A DNA stretch of 31,402 bases from Bacillota bacterium (GCA_023397675.1 JAEWTV010000021.1:1-31402), one strand, 5' to 3'. Shown: positions 23,183 to 31,166, numbered from the stretch's first letter. Translations and numbers: made by a program. Notes: a model not told the origin generated them from the sequence alone.

Positions 23183-25609
23183 TTACTTTTCAATGCCTAT
23201 AGAAATATCTATTTCCTTGAGTTCAATATAAATTTTTTCAATTATCTTATTCATTTCCTCTTCAGTTATGTCTGTAAAGAAAAGGCCGAACCTTTCCTTC
23301 CATATATTTTTTAGCTTGGTATCGGGGTTAAATATGAGATCATTGCTCACAATATCCACCGGATCAACCTTGCCTTTAAAATACCTGCGTATGACATCAA
23401 CAGCTCTTTTGTCGCTGAATACCTTTACTATAGTGGAATCCGGCCCATAAGCATACGGATTTTCACCTGTAATTCTTACCCGTATAGTTTGAAGTATATT
23501 TTTTGATGAATTCCCAACAAGAATCTTATAATAGCCAGGCTCAACAGTCCATTTGTTCATCCTGATATCAAAGCTGGCAAAATCATCGTTAACCAGTTCC
23601 AGACATACTTCCTTCTCTTCTCCAGGCTCCAGATGAATCTTTGTAAAGGACTTGAGCTCTTTAAGCGGCTTTTTAAGGGTTGATTCCTCATCAGCCAAGT
23701 AAAGCTGCACTACCTCTTTGCCTGCCATTTTACCTGTGTTTTTAACCTTTACCTTTACCAGAACCTTCTCTCCTTTATCAAGGTTTACATTTTGAGTGTC
23801 CAATCTTATATCCTTAAATTCGAAATCAGTGTATGATAGCCCGTAACCAAAAGGATAAAGAGGCTCTACTCCCTTAAAATCATAGTAACGGTATCCTACA
23901 TAAATGCCTTCACCATACCAAACCTCTCCAAGTTCACCCGGGAAGTTTCCATAGGTAGGGCAATCCCTGTAATGCTTCGGAAAAGTAAGAGGAAGCTTTC
24001 CTGATGGATTGATATCACCGAAAAGTATATCCGCAGCAGCATGCCCGCCTTCCATACCGGGAATGAATACGCACAAAACAGCATCAGCCTCATGTATCCA
24101 GTCTGTCATATCAACAGGTCCGCATATGTTTAATATGACAACTGTTTTTTTACGGGTTGCTTTCGCCTGTTTAAGTGCATTAATAAGCATTTCCCTGTCA
24201 GCAGGGTCAAGGTCCATTTGTTTACGGTCTGTGCCTTCCTGCCCCTTGGCGCCTGCAGTAATAACCACCACATCAGTATCATTTTTAATGGCTTGGAAGG
24301 AAACAGAAGTTTCACCTATTTTATCAATAGAAGTATCATAAATATTACTGCTTAAATCTGTCCAAATCTCGGCACTACCGCCTCCACATTCGATAAACTT
24401 TTTACTCCTTTGACCAAAGAAGACTAACTTTGATGATTTATCTAGAGGAAGCAGGCTATCGTTGTTTTTAAGCAGTACAATACCTTCTGCTGCCGCCTTG
24501 TAAGACGCTTTAACAGAAAACTCCTTATCAATATCATTATATCTCCCGCCTTTAAACGCAGGCATATCAATAAGTACCTGAAGAAAATTCTCAATACATT
24601 TATCAATTACCTTTTCACTTAATTTTCCGGAATTAACTGCATCAATTATTGGCTGGATATTTCTTGGTCCTGGCATAACCACATCATTCCCCGCTTCTGC
24701 AGCTTGTACCTGATCGTATGCACCTCCCCAGTCTGAAACCACAAATCCATTGAAGTTCCACTGGTCCCTTAGAACTTCTGTAAGCAGCCATTTATTCATG
24801 GCACAGGACTCACCGTTTATCTTATTATAAGCGGACATGACAGTCTTAACCCCGCCCTTTTGAACGCAGGCCTTGAAGCCTGGAAAATATATTTCATGAA
24901 GTGCACGAACAGGGATATGTTCATTTATTTCGTTTCTATCAGTTTCCTGATTATTAGCAGCAAAATGCTTTACGTTTGCTATTACACCTTGTTCCTGAAC
25001 ACCCTTGACAAAGCTTGGAGCTAACTTGGCCACAAGGCACGGGTCTTCTGAATACCCTTCAAATAGGCGTCCATTAAGCGGATCTCTATGTATATTAACG
25101 TTTGGTGAGCCTAACAGCACATCTACTTTATAGGCGCTAGCTTCTTTGCCAAGTGCTGTGGCGCATTCATAAACAGTTTCAGGGTCCCACGTGGCACCCA
25201 GCATCATTCCCGTAGGAAAACATCCGGGTGATTTGCCTTCAGGCTTTATTGTTTCCATCTCTGCCCTGGCAGCATCGAATATTTGCCGGTCTTCCTGCGA
25301 AAGAATATCAGGATTTTTTAACGCATTCATAAACCTTCCTGCATGGCTGAATACTTCCATGCCAGTAGTATTAGATGAATCGTCGGTGTTATAGAACTTT
25401 TTATTATATTTATAAAACATTTGCTGATTAAGCTGCATAAAATTGATCCCTGTTCCTCCATCAAGGAACAAAGCTGATGGAATCCCCAGACGTTCTATAC
25501 CGCAGCTCTGAAATGGTGCAGCACCTGTAATAAGACTCGCTTTTTCTTCCAGCGTCATTTCTTTTATAACCTTGGGAATTGATTGTTTGTCAGTCAATCG
25601 AACACTCAT
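23183..25609 (-). CDS. Glycoside hydrolase family 3 (beta-glucosidase-like)
   Basis: An 808-residue GH3 enzyme. The N-terminal barrel begins MTLEEKASLITGAAPF. KHFAANNQETDR and the nucleophile Asp in VVSDWGG (about residue 292) are present. The (alpha/beta)6 domain contains the ITAGAKGQEGTDR stretch, and YEGIYVGYR-type sequence GEGIYVGYRYYD precedes a C-terminal fibronectin-III-like domain (about 600-690). No signal peptide is seen, so it probably cleaves imported cello- or other oligosaccharides in the cytoplasm. Compared with usual GH3 proteins there is an extra segment of about 70 residues (Asn/Lys/Tyr-rich) between LDGGTGINF and FPTGMMLGATWD. The ATG at 25609 has AGGGGG upstream and is 7 bp after the GNAT gene. 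Confidence 0.93.
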   Translation of the reverse strand: MSVRLTDKQSIPKVIKEMTLEEKASLITGAAPFQSCGIERLGIPSALFLDGGTGINFMQLNQQMFYKYNKKFYNTDDSSNTTGMEVFSHAGRFMNALKNPDILSQEDRQIFDAARAEMETIKPEGKSPGCFPTGMMLGATWDPETVYECATALGKEASAYKVDVLLGSPNVNIHRDPLNGRLFEGYSEDPCLVAKLAPSFVKGVQEQGVIANVKHFAANNQETDRNEINEHIPVRALHEIYFPGFKACVQKGGVKTVMSAYNKINGESCAMNKWLLTEVLRDQWNFNGFVVSDWGGAYDQVQAAEAGNDVVMPGPRNIQPIIDAVNSGKLSEKVIDKCIENFLQVLIDMPAFKGGRYNDIDKEFSVKASYKAAAEGIVLLKNNDSLLPLDKSSKLVFFGQRSKKFIECGGGSAEIWTDLSSNIYDTSIDKIGETSVSFQAIKNDTDVVVITAGAKGQEGTDRKQMDLDPADREMLINALKQAKATRKKTVVILNICGPVDMTDWIHEADAVLCVFIPGMEGGHAAADILFGDINPSGKLPLTFPKHYRDCPTYGNFPGELGEVWYGEGIYVGYRYYDFKGVEPLYPFGYGLSYTDFEFKDIRLDTQNVNLDKGEKVLVKVKVKNTGKMAGKEVVQLYLADEESTLKKPLKELKSFTKIHLEPGEEKEVCLELVNDDFASFDIRMNKWTVEPGYYKILVGNSSKNILQTIRVRITGENPYAYGPDSTIVKVFSDKRAVDVIRRYFKGKVDPVDIVSNDLIFNPDTKLKNIWKERFGLFFTDITEEEMNKIIEKIYIELKEIDISIGIEK

Positions 25610-25616
25610 ATTTACC

Positions 25617-26069
25617 TTACCCCCTAACTTTTTTATAAAGCATATCAATATGCGGAATGCCATCTTCCAGGTATTCTGCGGATATTTCATTAAATCCAAA
25701 ACTTTTGTAAAACTCAGCAAGATAGGCTTGAGCTTGTATCCTAATCTCTTCTTCACTTAAGGTTTGTTCAATGAATTTTATTGCTTTAAGCATCATTTCT
25801 CTTGATATCCCCTGACCCCGGTAATTCTTTCTTACCAGTACGCGGCCTATTGACACTTCATCATAGGAAACACCTTTCTCTATAATCCTTAGGTATGAGA
25901 TAATCTGACCGTTTTCTTCAGAATATAAGTGATATGAATTGATGTCTTTACCATCGCACTCCTGATAAGCACAGGTCTGCTCAACTACAAACACTTCGTT
26001 TCTTAACCTGAGAATTTCATAGATTTCATTGATGGTAAGCTCATTAAATCTTTTTAAATGCCAGTTCAT
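25617..26069 (-). CDS. GNAT acetyltransferase, ElaA family
   Basis: A 150-residue ElaA-type acetyltransferase. It has EILRLRNEVFVVEQTCAYQE, the family signature, a DGKD-YHLY segment, and the acetyl-CoA loop VRKNYRGQGIS (motif A, R/Q-x-x-G-x-G/A). The substrate is unknown in the family. The ATG at 26069 has GAGGGG about 11 nt upstream. It is the first gene of a tight pair with the GH3 gene (7 bp apart), divergent from the cupin gene. Confidence 0.9.
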   Translation of the reverse strand: MNWHLKRFNELTINEIYEILRLRNEVFVVEQTCAYQECDGKDINSYHLYSEENGQIISYLRIIEKGVSYDEVSIGRVLVRKNYRGQGISREMMLKAIKFIEQTLSEEEIRIQAQAYLAEFYKSFGFNEISAEYLEDGIPHIDMLYKKVRG

Positions 26070-26241
26070 TAGTATATTCCCCTCTGCTGGATATATTTCT
26101 TATAAAATTATATCACAGCATTAAAGGAATTTAGTAATAGAATCGATTAAACCATTTTGTCAATGCGTAAAAAATGAATACATTCTCATTACCTTTACAT
26201 AATTCATACTATGAAGTATAAGCTTGAAAGGAATGATTTAT

Positions 26242-26778
26242 ATGTGCAACTGTTATAACATACATCAATGCCCATACTTAAGTAATAATCCAATGTATAA
26301 CCCATACTTTGTCAATCCATATTTATCTTATCCCTATACTAATACTTTTCCCAGTGGCTCTTCAATAACATTAAAAGATTACGGACCAGAGCCGTTTGTA
26401 GTTAAGATTGATGAGGCTACTAAACAAAACAGAACATTTCGTACTGTTTTATGGACTGGATGCCATTTACAGCTTACGTTAATGTGTATTAATGTTGGTG
26501 AAGATATAGGTTTGGAAAGACACCCTGATCTTGATCAGTTTATAAGGTTAGAACAAGGTTATGGGCTTGTTTTAATGGGTGACAGAAAAGACAGGTTGGA
26601 TTTTCAGGCAAGTGTAGGCGATGGTTTTGCATTCATTATACCTGCAGGTAAGTGGCATAATCTCATTAACACAGGTAACGTACCACTTAAATTATACTCT
26701 ATCTATGCACCGCCACAACACCCGCATGGAACGGTTCATAATACCAAGGCTGATGCTCAGGCTGCTGAACACCATTAA
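26242..26778 (+). CDS. Cupin protein with Tyr/Pro/Asn-rich N-terminus
   Basis: A 178-residue protein. Residues 1-45 are low-complexity, with CNC at the start and repeated NPYF/NPYL/YPYT units, like spore-coat or surface proteins. The rest is a cupin barrel: motif 1 GEDIGLERHPDLDQFIRLEQG and motif 2 GDGFAFIIPAGKWHNLINTG carry the His/Asp/Glu/His metal ligands. A His-rich tail (AEHH) ends the protein. The ATG at 26242 has AAAGGA 9 nt upstream; the TTG at 26224 precedes that site. Cupins of this type are often annotated sugar-isomerase-like, but activity is not known. A role in spore or coat is inferred only from composition. Confidence 0.85.
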   Translation: MCNCYNIHQCPYLSNNPMYNPYFVNPYLSYPYTNTFPSGSSITLKDYGPEPFVVKIDEATKQNRTFRTVLWTGCHLQLTLMCINVGEDIGLERHPDLDQFIRLEQGYGLVLMGDRKDRLDFQASVGDGFAFIIPAGKWHNLINTGNVPLKLYSIYAPPQHPHGTVHNTKADAQAAEHH

Positions 26779-26808
26779 ATTATGACCGATAAATTCAATT
26801 AGTATTTA

Positions 26809-26847
26809 AAAACAGCATCCAAAATAAAACAAAATGGCTGCTGTTTT
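26809..26847. terminator. Bidirectional terminator between cupin and Staygreen genes
   Basis: AAAACAGCATCC (26809-26820) pairs with GGCTGCTGTTTT (26836-26847) with one mismatch and a 15-nt loop. T-runs occur on both strands. It ends the cupin gene (30 bp after its stop) and the hydrogenase operon on the other strand (10 bp after its last stop). Confidence 0.82.
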
Positions 26848-26857
26848 CTATTTTATG

Positions 26858-27304
26858 TTATCTGTAATCGTTGGGAGTTCCCCAGTACTCCAGCCGGTTG
26901 TACTCTTGATTTGTTGAGTCAAAACATATCCATATTGGTGCTGAATCCAGCTCCATGTGGGCAGCAAAGAATACCCTATCACCATATCTAATAGCTTCTA
27001 AAGCCAGTGGCAGCTCACGTCTGAAAATTTGGTTACGTACAGCAGATACAGCAGGCCCAAATTGGCCATCTACGTATACGTATGCATACAGAAAAGTGCT
27101 TCCATTATAATATCTCCATTCTGCAAGAACTTCGTCTCTATTGCTGTTCACCTTATCATATGCAAACTGTAGGCCTATTGTCAGAAACAGCTCAGCTGTT
27201 ATATCTGAATGTGTTAAGGTATATTTACGACCTATTACAGGCTCTGTTACAGTAACTCCTGGCCTGAAGTCTACTTTTAATTTTTCAGGGTTAAGCTGCT
27301 TCAA
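26858..27304 (-). CDS. Staygreen (SGR) family protein
   Basis: A 148-residue protein that I match to the Staygreen domain. It has LNPEKLKVDFRPGV at the start, then GRKYTLTHSDITAELFLTIG, RDEVLAEW, FRRELPLALEAIRYGD, and WICFDS with EYNRLEYWG at the end. The same order of motifs (YTLTHSDIT, RDEVVAEW, ELPVVLKA, FNRVECWG) occurs in plant SGR, the Mg-dechelatase that starts chlorophyll breakdown. Bacterial homologs in non-phototrophs exist and some dechelate Mg in vitro (known for the family, not shown here). No signal peptide. It starts at TTG 27304 with a G-rich GGGGGG site 7 nt upstream, 2 bp after the hydrogenase protease gene, and is the last gene of that operon. Confidence 0.9.
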   Translation of the reverse strand: MKQLNPEKLKVDFRPGVTVTEPVIGRKYTLTHSDITAELFLTIGLQFAYDKVNSNRDEVLAEWRYYNGSTFLYAYVYVDGQFGPAVSAVRNQIFRRELPLALEAIRYGDRVFFAAHMELDSAPIWICFDSTNQEYNRLEYWGTPNDYR

Positions 27305-27306
27305 GA

Positions 27307-27759
27307 TTAAGCCCCCCTTATAGATTCAATAACAGTTCCAACTATATTAACAATATCCTCAAATTTCTCTTGAAGAGCATCTGACAGTTGTACGCCGCAA
27401 CTAATTTCATATGGTTCAATACCGATAAGTATACCCCTAATATTTTTGCCATCGATTTTTAGTTGCCTGAATAAATCAAATTCATGGAATGAAATCGTAT
27501 TCTGCGGCCCCTCCAAAACCTGCTTCAATGGAATAGTGTATATGGTCCCCGGTTCTTTTCCAAGGCAGGCGGCATCGATAATTATTACCAAAAAATCCTC
27601 CTCTATCTGCTGCATACAAAAACTAACATCAGTTTCTCCTGCAATATAACATACTTCAGTGTCTGTTTTTCTTTTACCTAACTCTTCTACAATATGAACA
27701 CCAATCCCGTCGTCCATCATTAAGCGGCTCCCGATACCCAGGACCAGCACTTTTTTCAT
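27307..27759 (-). CDS. [NiFe] hydrogenase maturation protease (HyaD/HybD family)
   Basis: A 150-residue endopeptidase of the HybD type, which trims the C-terminus of the hydrogenase large subunit after nickel insertion. It has VLGIGSRLMMDDGIGVHI at the start, with the Ni-sensing acidic residue in DDGIG, then IIIDAACLG and SFHEFDL (second and third ligand positions: Asp in VIIIDA and His in FHEFD). ATG 27759 overlaps the TGA of the large-subunit gene (27756-27759), so the two are probably coupled. The upstream in-frame ATG at 27816 lies inside the large-subunit gene and is rejected. Its predicted substrate, with the DPCxxCxxH motif and a 15-residue tail, is encoded directly before it. Confidence 0.93.
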   Translation of the reverse strand: MKKVLVLGIGSRLMMDDGIGVHIVEELGKRKTDTEVCYIAGETDVSFCMQQIEEDFLVIIIDAACLGKEPGTIYTIPLKQVLEGPQNTISFHEFDLFRQLKIDGKNIRGILIGIEPYEISCGVQLSDALQEKFEDIVNIVGTVIESIRGA

Positions 27760-29168
27760 GGCATCACCTGTATTGTTTTTAAAAACTCCCCTTGTAAATA
27801 AACATGCGTAGCACATGATACACAGGGGTCAAAGGAACGGATAATTCTCCCCAACTCTACAGGTTTTTCAGTATTAGTTATGTAAGTGCCCACTAAAGCT
27901 TGCTCTGCTGTTCCTCTTATGTTGTTATTCCCTCTGGTTGACAGGTTCCATACTGAAGGGGTGATAATCTGATAAAATGAAACAACTCCTTTATCAATCC
28001 TAAGCCAATGTCCCAGTGCACCCCTTGTTGTATCTATTAATCCCACACCTTCAGAAGTGTTTGGAAGGGTATATTCTTTTTGTACAGATAGGCCCGGAAT
28101 CAGATTTTCCATCAGTATTGTCATAACCTCTGAAATTTTCCTTGCTTCAAGAACTCTTGCGATTGTTCTGTCCATCGCAGATATTCCATTTCTATATTCA
28201 CCGCTTAACCATTGCCTTGCCAGTGGACCAACCTCATACGACATTCCATTATACCGTGGGGCCTTTACCCAGGAATATGCCTGTTTTTTATTCATATCTG
28301 CTTCCGGCACTGTTTCCATCGGTTTATATTCATCCGATTTATCCTGGTACCATGAATAATCAATCTCTTCCATTATATCTCCAGGGTTAAATACATTCAA
28401 ATTACCTTGAGTGTAGACTAAAGGATCTACATACAGGGTTCCAAGTTCGTTATATCCATTAAAGCAACCATAACTCAGAAGATTCCCATAACCTCCGCCA
28501 ATTTTATAATAATCACTGTAATATTGGGCAATTGTATAAACATCAGATATCATTTTGTCTGCAATAAAGCTGCTTATTGTATGTAAGATTGACTTCATCT
28601 TAATAATCCTGTCAGTAGTTGCCTGAGTAGTAATTCCACCAACAAAAATTCCATGGTTATGTGGAGCCTTTCCTCCGAGTACCGCCAGCATTTCATGAGC
28701 ACTTCTGCTTATATCCAGGGACTCAAAATAGTGAGCCGCTATTTGATTATTCTTATCTTCAGGCAGTCTGAAATCATGATGATCAGTTACATACAGCAGA
28801 TACCTGTCGGGTAATCTTACGAAATCAGGTATTGTGTACTGATAGAAATGCCGTATATGATTTTGCAGGAACTCACATCCATGCAGGATATCCCGAAGAT
28901 ACCTTCCCTGTTCGGTCGGAACAACACCCATTGCGGCTTCAAGTGCCAGGGTCGATGCCATTGAGTGGGCTGTAGAGCATATTCCGCAAATTCGCTGTGT
29001 GAAGTATACAGCATCAAAAGGATTTCTTCCCACAAGCATCTTCTCAAACCCGCGGAAAAGCAGCCCTTTCGTTTTGACATCTGCTACTTTGTTATTATCA
29101 ATTGCTGCATCTATCTCCATAAACCCGCTGATTCTTGTAACAGGGTTTATAACAATCCTCTTAGTCAT
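27756..29168 (-). CDS. [NiFe] hydrogenase large subunit
   Basis: A 470-residue catalytic subunit. The L1 motif RICGICSTAH supplies C61 and C64; the L2 motif RSFDPCVSCATH near the C-terminus supplies C449 and C452. These four Cys bind the Ni-Fe(CN)2CO centre. After His455 a 15-residue tail is expected to be cut by the neighbouring protease. It should interconvert H2 and protons with the small subunit in the cytoplasm. The ATG at 29168 overlaps the small-subunit stop (ATGA at 29165-29168). No hyp maturation genes are in the window, so they must lie elsewhere. The RSFDPC form resembles group 1 enzymes, but I do not assign a subgroup. Confidence 0.95.
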   Translation of the reverse strand: MTKRIVINPVTRISGFMEIDAAIDNNKVADVKTKGLLFRGFEKMLVGRNPFDAVYFTQRICGICSTAHSMASTLALEAAMGVVPTEQGRYLRDILHGCEFLQNHIRHFYQYTIPDFVRLPDRYLLYVTDHHDFRLPEDKNNQIAAHYFESLDISRSAHEMLAVLGGKAPHNHGIFVGGITTQATTDRIIKMKSILHTISSFIADKMISDVYTIAQYYSDYYKIGGGYGNLLSYGCFNGYNELGTLYVDPLVYTQGNLNVFNPGDIMEEIDYSWYQDKSDEYKPMETVPEADMNKKQAYSWVKAPRYNGMSYEVGPLARQWLSGEYRNGISAMDRTIARVLEARKISEVMTILMENLIPGLSVQKEYTLPNTSEGVGLIDTTRGALGHWLRIDKGVVSFYQIITPSVWNLSTRGNNNIRGTAEQALVGTYITNTEKPVELGRIIRSFDPCVSCATHVYLQGEFLKTIQVMP

Positions 29169-30067
29169 TCTTTTACCTCTCTGGTAGTATTGTACGAGAT
29201 AAAAGGTTCCATTTGATCCGGAAATCCAAACTGTGCACACCCAATACAAGGTGTATCATCTTCGATAGGCCAGTTCACATACTGATTCCACTTTCTCACC
29301 GGACAGTCTATACGGGTCACAGGACCCCTGCATCCTAGTTTAAACATACAGGTGCTTTCCCCCAGTTTTTTTGCAAATATTCCTTTATCAAAAAATGATC
29401 TTCTGGGACAACGGTCGTGTATTAATGTACTATAAAATAATAATGGTCTATCCTTGCTGTCAAGCTCTGGCTCTCCGTATAACAGGATATGTGCCAGTGT
29501 CCCTAAAAACCAGTCAGGATGGCATGGACACCCTGGAAGCTTTATTACTTTTCTGTTTAAAACACTTTGCACACTGACACATCCGGCAGGGTTCGGTTTG
29601 GCTGCAGAAAAACCTCCATGAGTTGCACAGGCTCCAAGAGCTATAACATGAGAAGCCTTTTCACCCAATAGTTTGATTGCATTTAATGCAGTAACAGGTT
29701 CACCCTTCCAACGACCAATAACATTGTATAGCCCGTTATTTTTAGTTGCCACTGCCCCCTCTACGGCAAGAATATAATCTTTATCAGTAATACCCATCAA
29801 CTGCTCCATAGCGGTTTCACCTTCAGCTGACATCAGACTGTTATCAAATATAAAATCAGTCATCTGTGAAATAAGATATTTGAAATCTGGGTTTGCTCCA
29901 TCCAAAAGTGAAATGATGTTTCCGGAACAGCCTGTTAATTCAAGCCAGACCAGCTTCTTCCTAATCAGTGTACCATCCTGTATTTCATCCTTAACCTTAT
30001 TAAATAAGTCCGATGCTGTATGAAGCCGTGCAGTATACTCCGGGCACTCTCTTATTCCATTATTCAT
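29165..30067 (-). CDS. [NiFe] hydrogenase small subunit
   Basis: A 300-residue iron-sulfur subunit. Cys motifs include GCSGN (C47), GACATHGG and PGCPCHPDW for the proximal cluster, and HDRCP, CMFKLGCRGP, DCPVRKWN and TPCIGCAQFGFPD for the distal and medial clusters. The usual first Cys of the CxxC pair is Leu (LTGC), so the proximal cluster may have a different ligand. There is no Tat signal (RRxFxK) at the N-terminus and no C-terminal membrane helix, so the enzyme should be cytoplasmic and soluble. The ATG at 30067 has GGAG 8 nt upstream; the start at 30184 would run into the upstream gene. It is 53 bp after the cytochrome-b5-like gene. Confidence 0.93.
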   Translation of the reverse strand: MNNGIRECPEYTARLHTASDLFNKVKDEIQDGTLIRKKLVWLELTGCSGNIISLLDGANPDFKYLISQMTDFIFDNSLMSAEGETAMEQLMGITDKDYILAVEGAVATKNNGLYNVIGRWKGEPVTALNAIKLLGEKASHVIALGACATHGGFSAAKPNPAGCVSVQSVLNRKVIKLPGCPCHPDWFLGTLAHILLYGEPELDSKDRPLLFYSTLIHDRCPRRSFFDKGIFAKKLGESTCMFKLGCRGPVTRIDCPVRKWNQYVNWPIEDDTPCIGCAQFGFPDQMEPFISYNTTREVKE

Positions 30068-30120
30068 TTTCAAAGCTCCAAAGTAATATAAATTCAGTGT
30101 CTTTCTATAACTGTCAACTT

Positions 30121-30588
30121 TCAACTGTTTACCAGCTTCCCAATTACTTTTAACTTGCTTAATACAGGCTGTACTCCATGACATGAAGCAAATTCTACTG
30201 TTACGTCTTTTCCTGCTGTAAGGCCAAAATGTGAAGCAGCAGCCCAGGCGGCATTATTTGTGACATCATATACTATCCCGTTTACAGCGACATAAGCAGG
30301 GCTTCCGTCTTTTCCGTTAAACTTCGACAGTTGCTGAAGAGTAAGGTCTCTATCCGAGTTCTGTTGAGGCAATTCGCCGGGGCTACTCTGCATTTGATTA
30401 ACCTGATGACATATCATGCTGCTTAAAAAATCAATCTCATTAATTTTGCAATTAAGTTGAACAAGAAGAATATTTCTGGTATATGTACATGGTGCTCTAT
30501 ATAGCAAATTAATGCAGTTTTCCAATTCCCCAATCAATGTTTTTATTCGCTGACAGATGGAGCTCTCATAACAATCTATAAAAACCAC
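30121..30588 (-). CDS. Cytochrome b5-like heme-binding protein of the hydrogenase operon
   Basis: A protein of up to 155 residues. The C-terminal half is a cytochrome b5-like domain: LTLQQLSKFNGKDGSPAYVA, then VNGIVYDVTNNAAW, with candidate heme ligands H120 (SHFGLTAGKD) and H137 (ASCHG). The N-terminal 70 residues are helical with six scattered Cys (6, 12, 25, 34, 47, 60), which I cannot assign; they could hold a cluster or disulfides. It is the likely redox partner of the hydrogenase, because it heads the operon. The start is unclear: the GTG at 30588 overlaps AGGAG, and no ATG/TTG sits at proper spacing. No signal peptide or membrane helix is seen. Confidence 0.82.
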   Translation of the reverse strand: MVFIDCYESSICQRIKTLIGELENCINLLYRAPCTYTRNILLVQLNCKINEIDFLSSMICHQVNQMQSSPGELPQQNSDRDLTLQQLSKFNGKDGSPAYVAVNGIVYDVTNNAAWAAASHFGLTAGKDVTVEFASCHGVQPVLSKLKVIGKLVNS

Positions 30589-30635
30589 TCCTATAAATTT
30601 ATTATGTACATTGAATAAATATTCTCTTTATGTTT

Positions 30636-30681
30636 AAACGCAGATAATATGTGAATGATAAATCTCATATCATCTGCGTTT
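30636..30681 (-). terminator. Hairpin between the SH3-repeat gene and the hydrogenase operon
   Basis: AAACGCAGAT (30636-30645) pairs with ATCTGCGTTT (30672-30681), then ATATG with CATAT after one mismatch, giving a stem of about 15 bp. It lies 37 bp after the stop codon at 30718. The T-tract on the minus strand is short (TTTAAAC), so it may act as an attenuator or a partial terminator ahead of the hydrogenase genes. Confidence 0.55.
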
Positions 30682-30717
30682 ATTTTGTTTATTTAAATTA
30701 ATCAATTACATTTAAGC

Positions 30718-31113
30718 TTATAACGGACGTGCAATCTCAAATTCAGCAAGCCAGCGATGGTATTTGCCGTCTTCAAGTCTTAAATCATAAAAATGTGTTC
30801 TAGCAATAACTTTTACAATCCTGACAACTGTTCCTATTTTTATCATTGGAGGATGTCCTTGATTTACCAATATTCTTGCATAATCTCCTACTTGGAGATA
30901 ATTATATGGTCTTGGATTTAAAGCCTGCAACTCAAACCAGGCAAACCATGTATGAAGTTCCCCGTCAGGTAACTGTACAGCGTATAATGTACCAGTTACA
31001 GGCGAAATGATGGTAGCTTCTGTACCACTTTTTATTTCCGGTGGGTGAAATACCAATGATACAACTCTATCCCCCGGTTTAAATTCAGGGTAGCCTGCAC
31101 ACCAAACAGCCAT
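30718..31113 (-). CDS. Two-repeat SH3-like (KOW-type) small protein
   Basis: A 131-residue protein consisting of two related halves. Residues 13-65 and 75-128 share the pattern GD(R/Y)...HPP.IK.GT...I...Y...L.DG..H.W.A.FE, with HPPEIKSGTEATI matching HPPMIKIGTVVRI and LPDGELHTWFAWFEL matching LEDGKYHRWLAEFEI. Both look like small beta-barrels of the SH3/KOW type. I do not recognise a named family. The ATG at 31113 has AGGAG 8-9 nt upstream and is preferred over 31122. It is upstream of and co-directional with the hydrogenase operon, separated by a hairpin, so a link is possible but unproven. Confidence 0.8.
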   Translation of the reverse strand: MAVWCAGYPEFKPGDRVVSLVFHPPEIKSGTEATIISPVTGTLYAVQLPDGELHTWFAWFELQALNPRPYNYLQVGDYARILVNQGHPPMIKIGTVVRIVKVIARTHFYDLRLEDGKYHRWLAEFEIARPL

Positions 31114-31166
31114 TGTTATCACTCCTAAAAGTTTTCAATGTATTTTATGAGTTTGGTGACATAAAT

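Noticed and set aside
25610..25756. A 49-residue N-terminal extension of the GH3 protein
   Set aside because: It lies within the GNAT coding sequence in another frame; the ATG at 25609 with AGGGGG matches the family start.
26194..26222. TTTACA-N17-TATAAG as the cupin promoter
   Set aside because: Transcription would begin at or inside the ribosome binding site at 26227-26232, leaving almost no leader.
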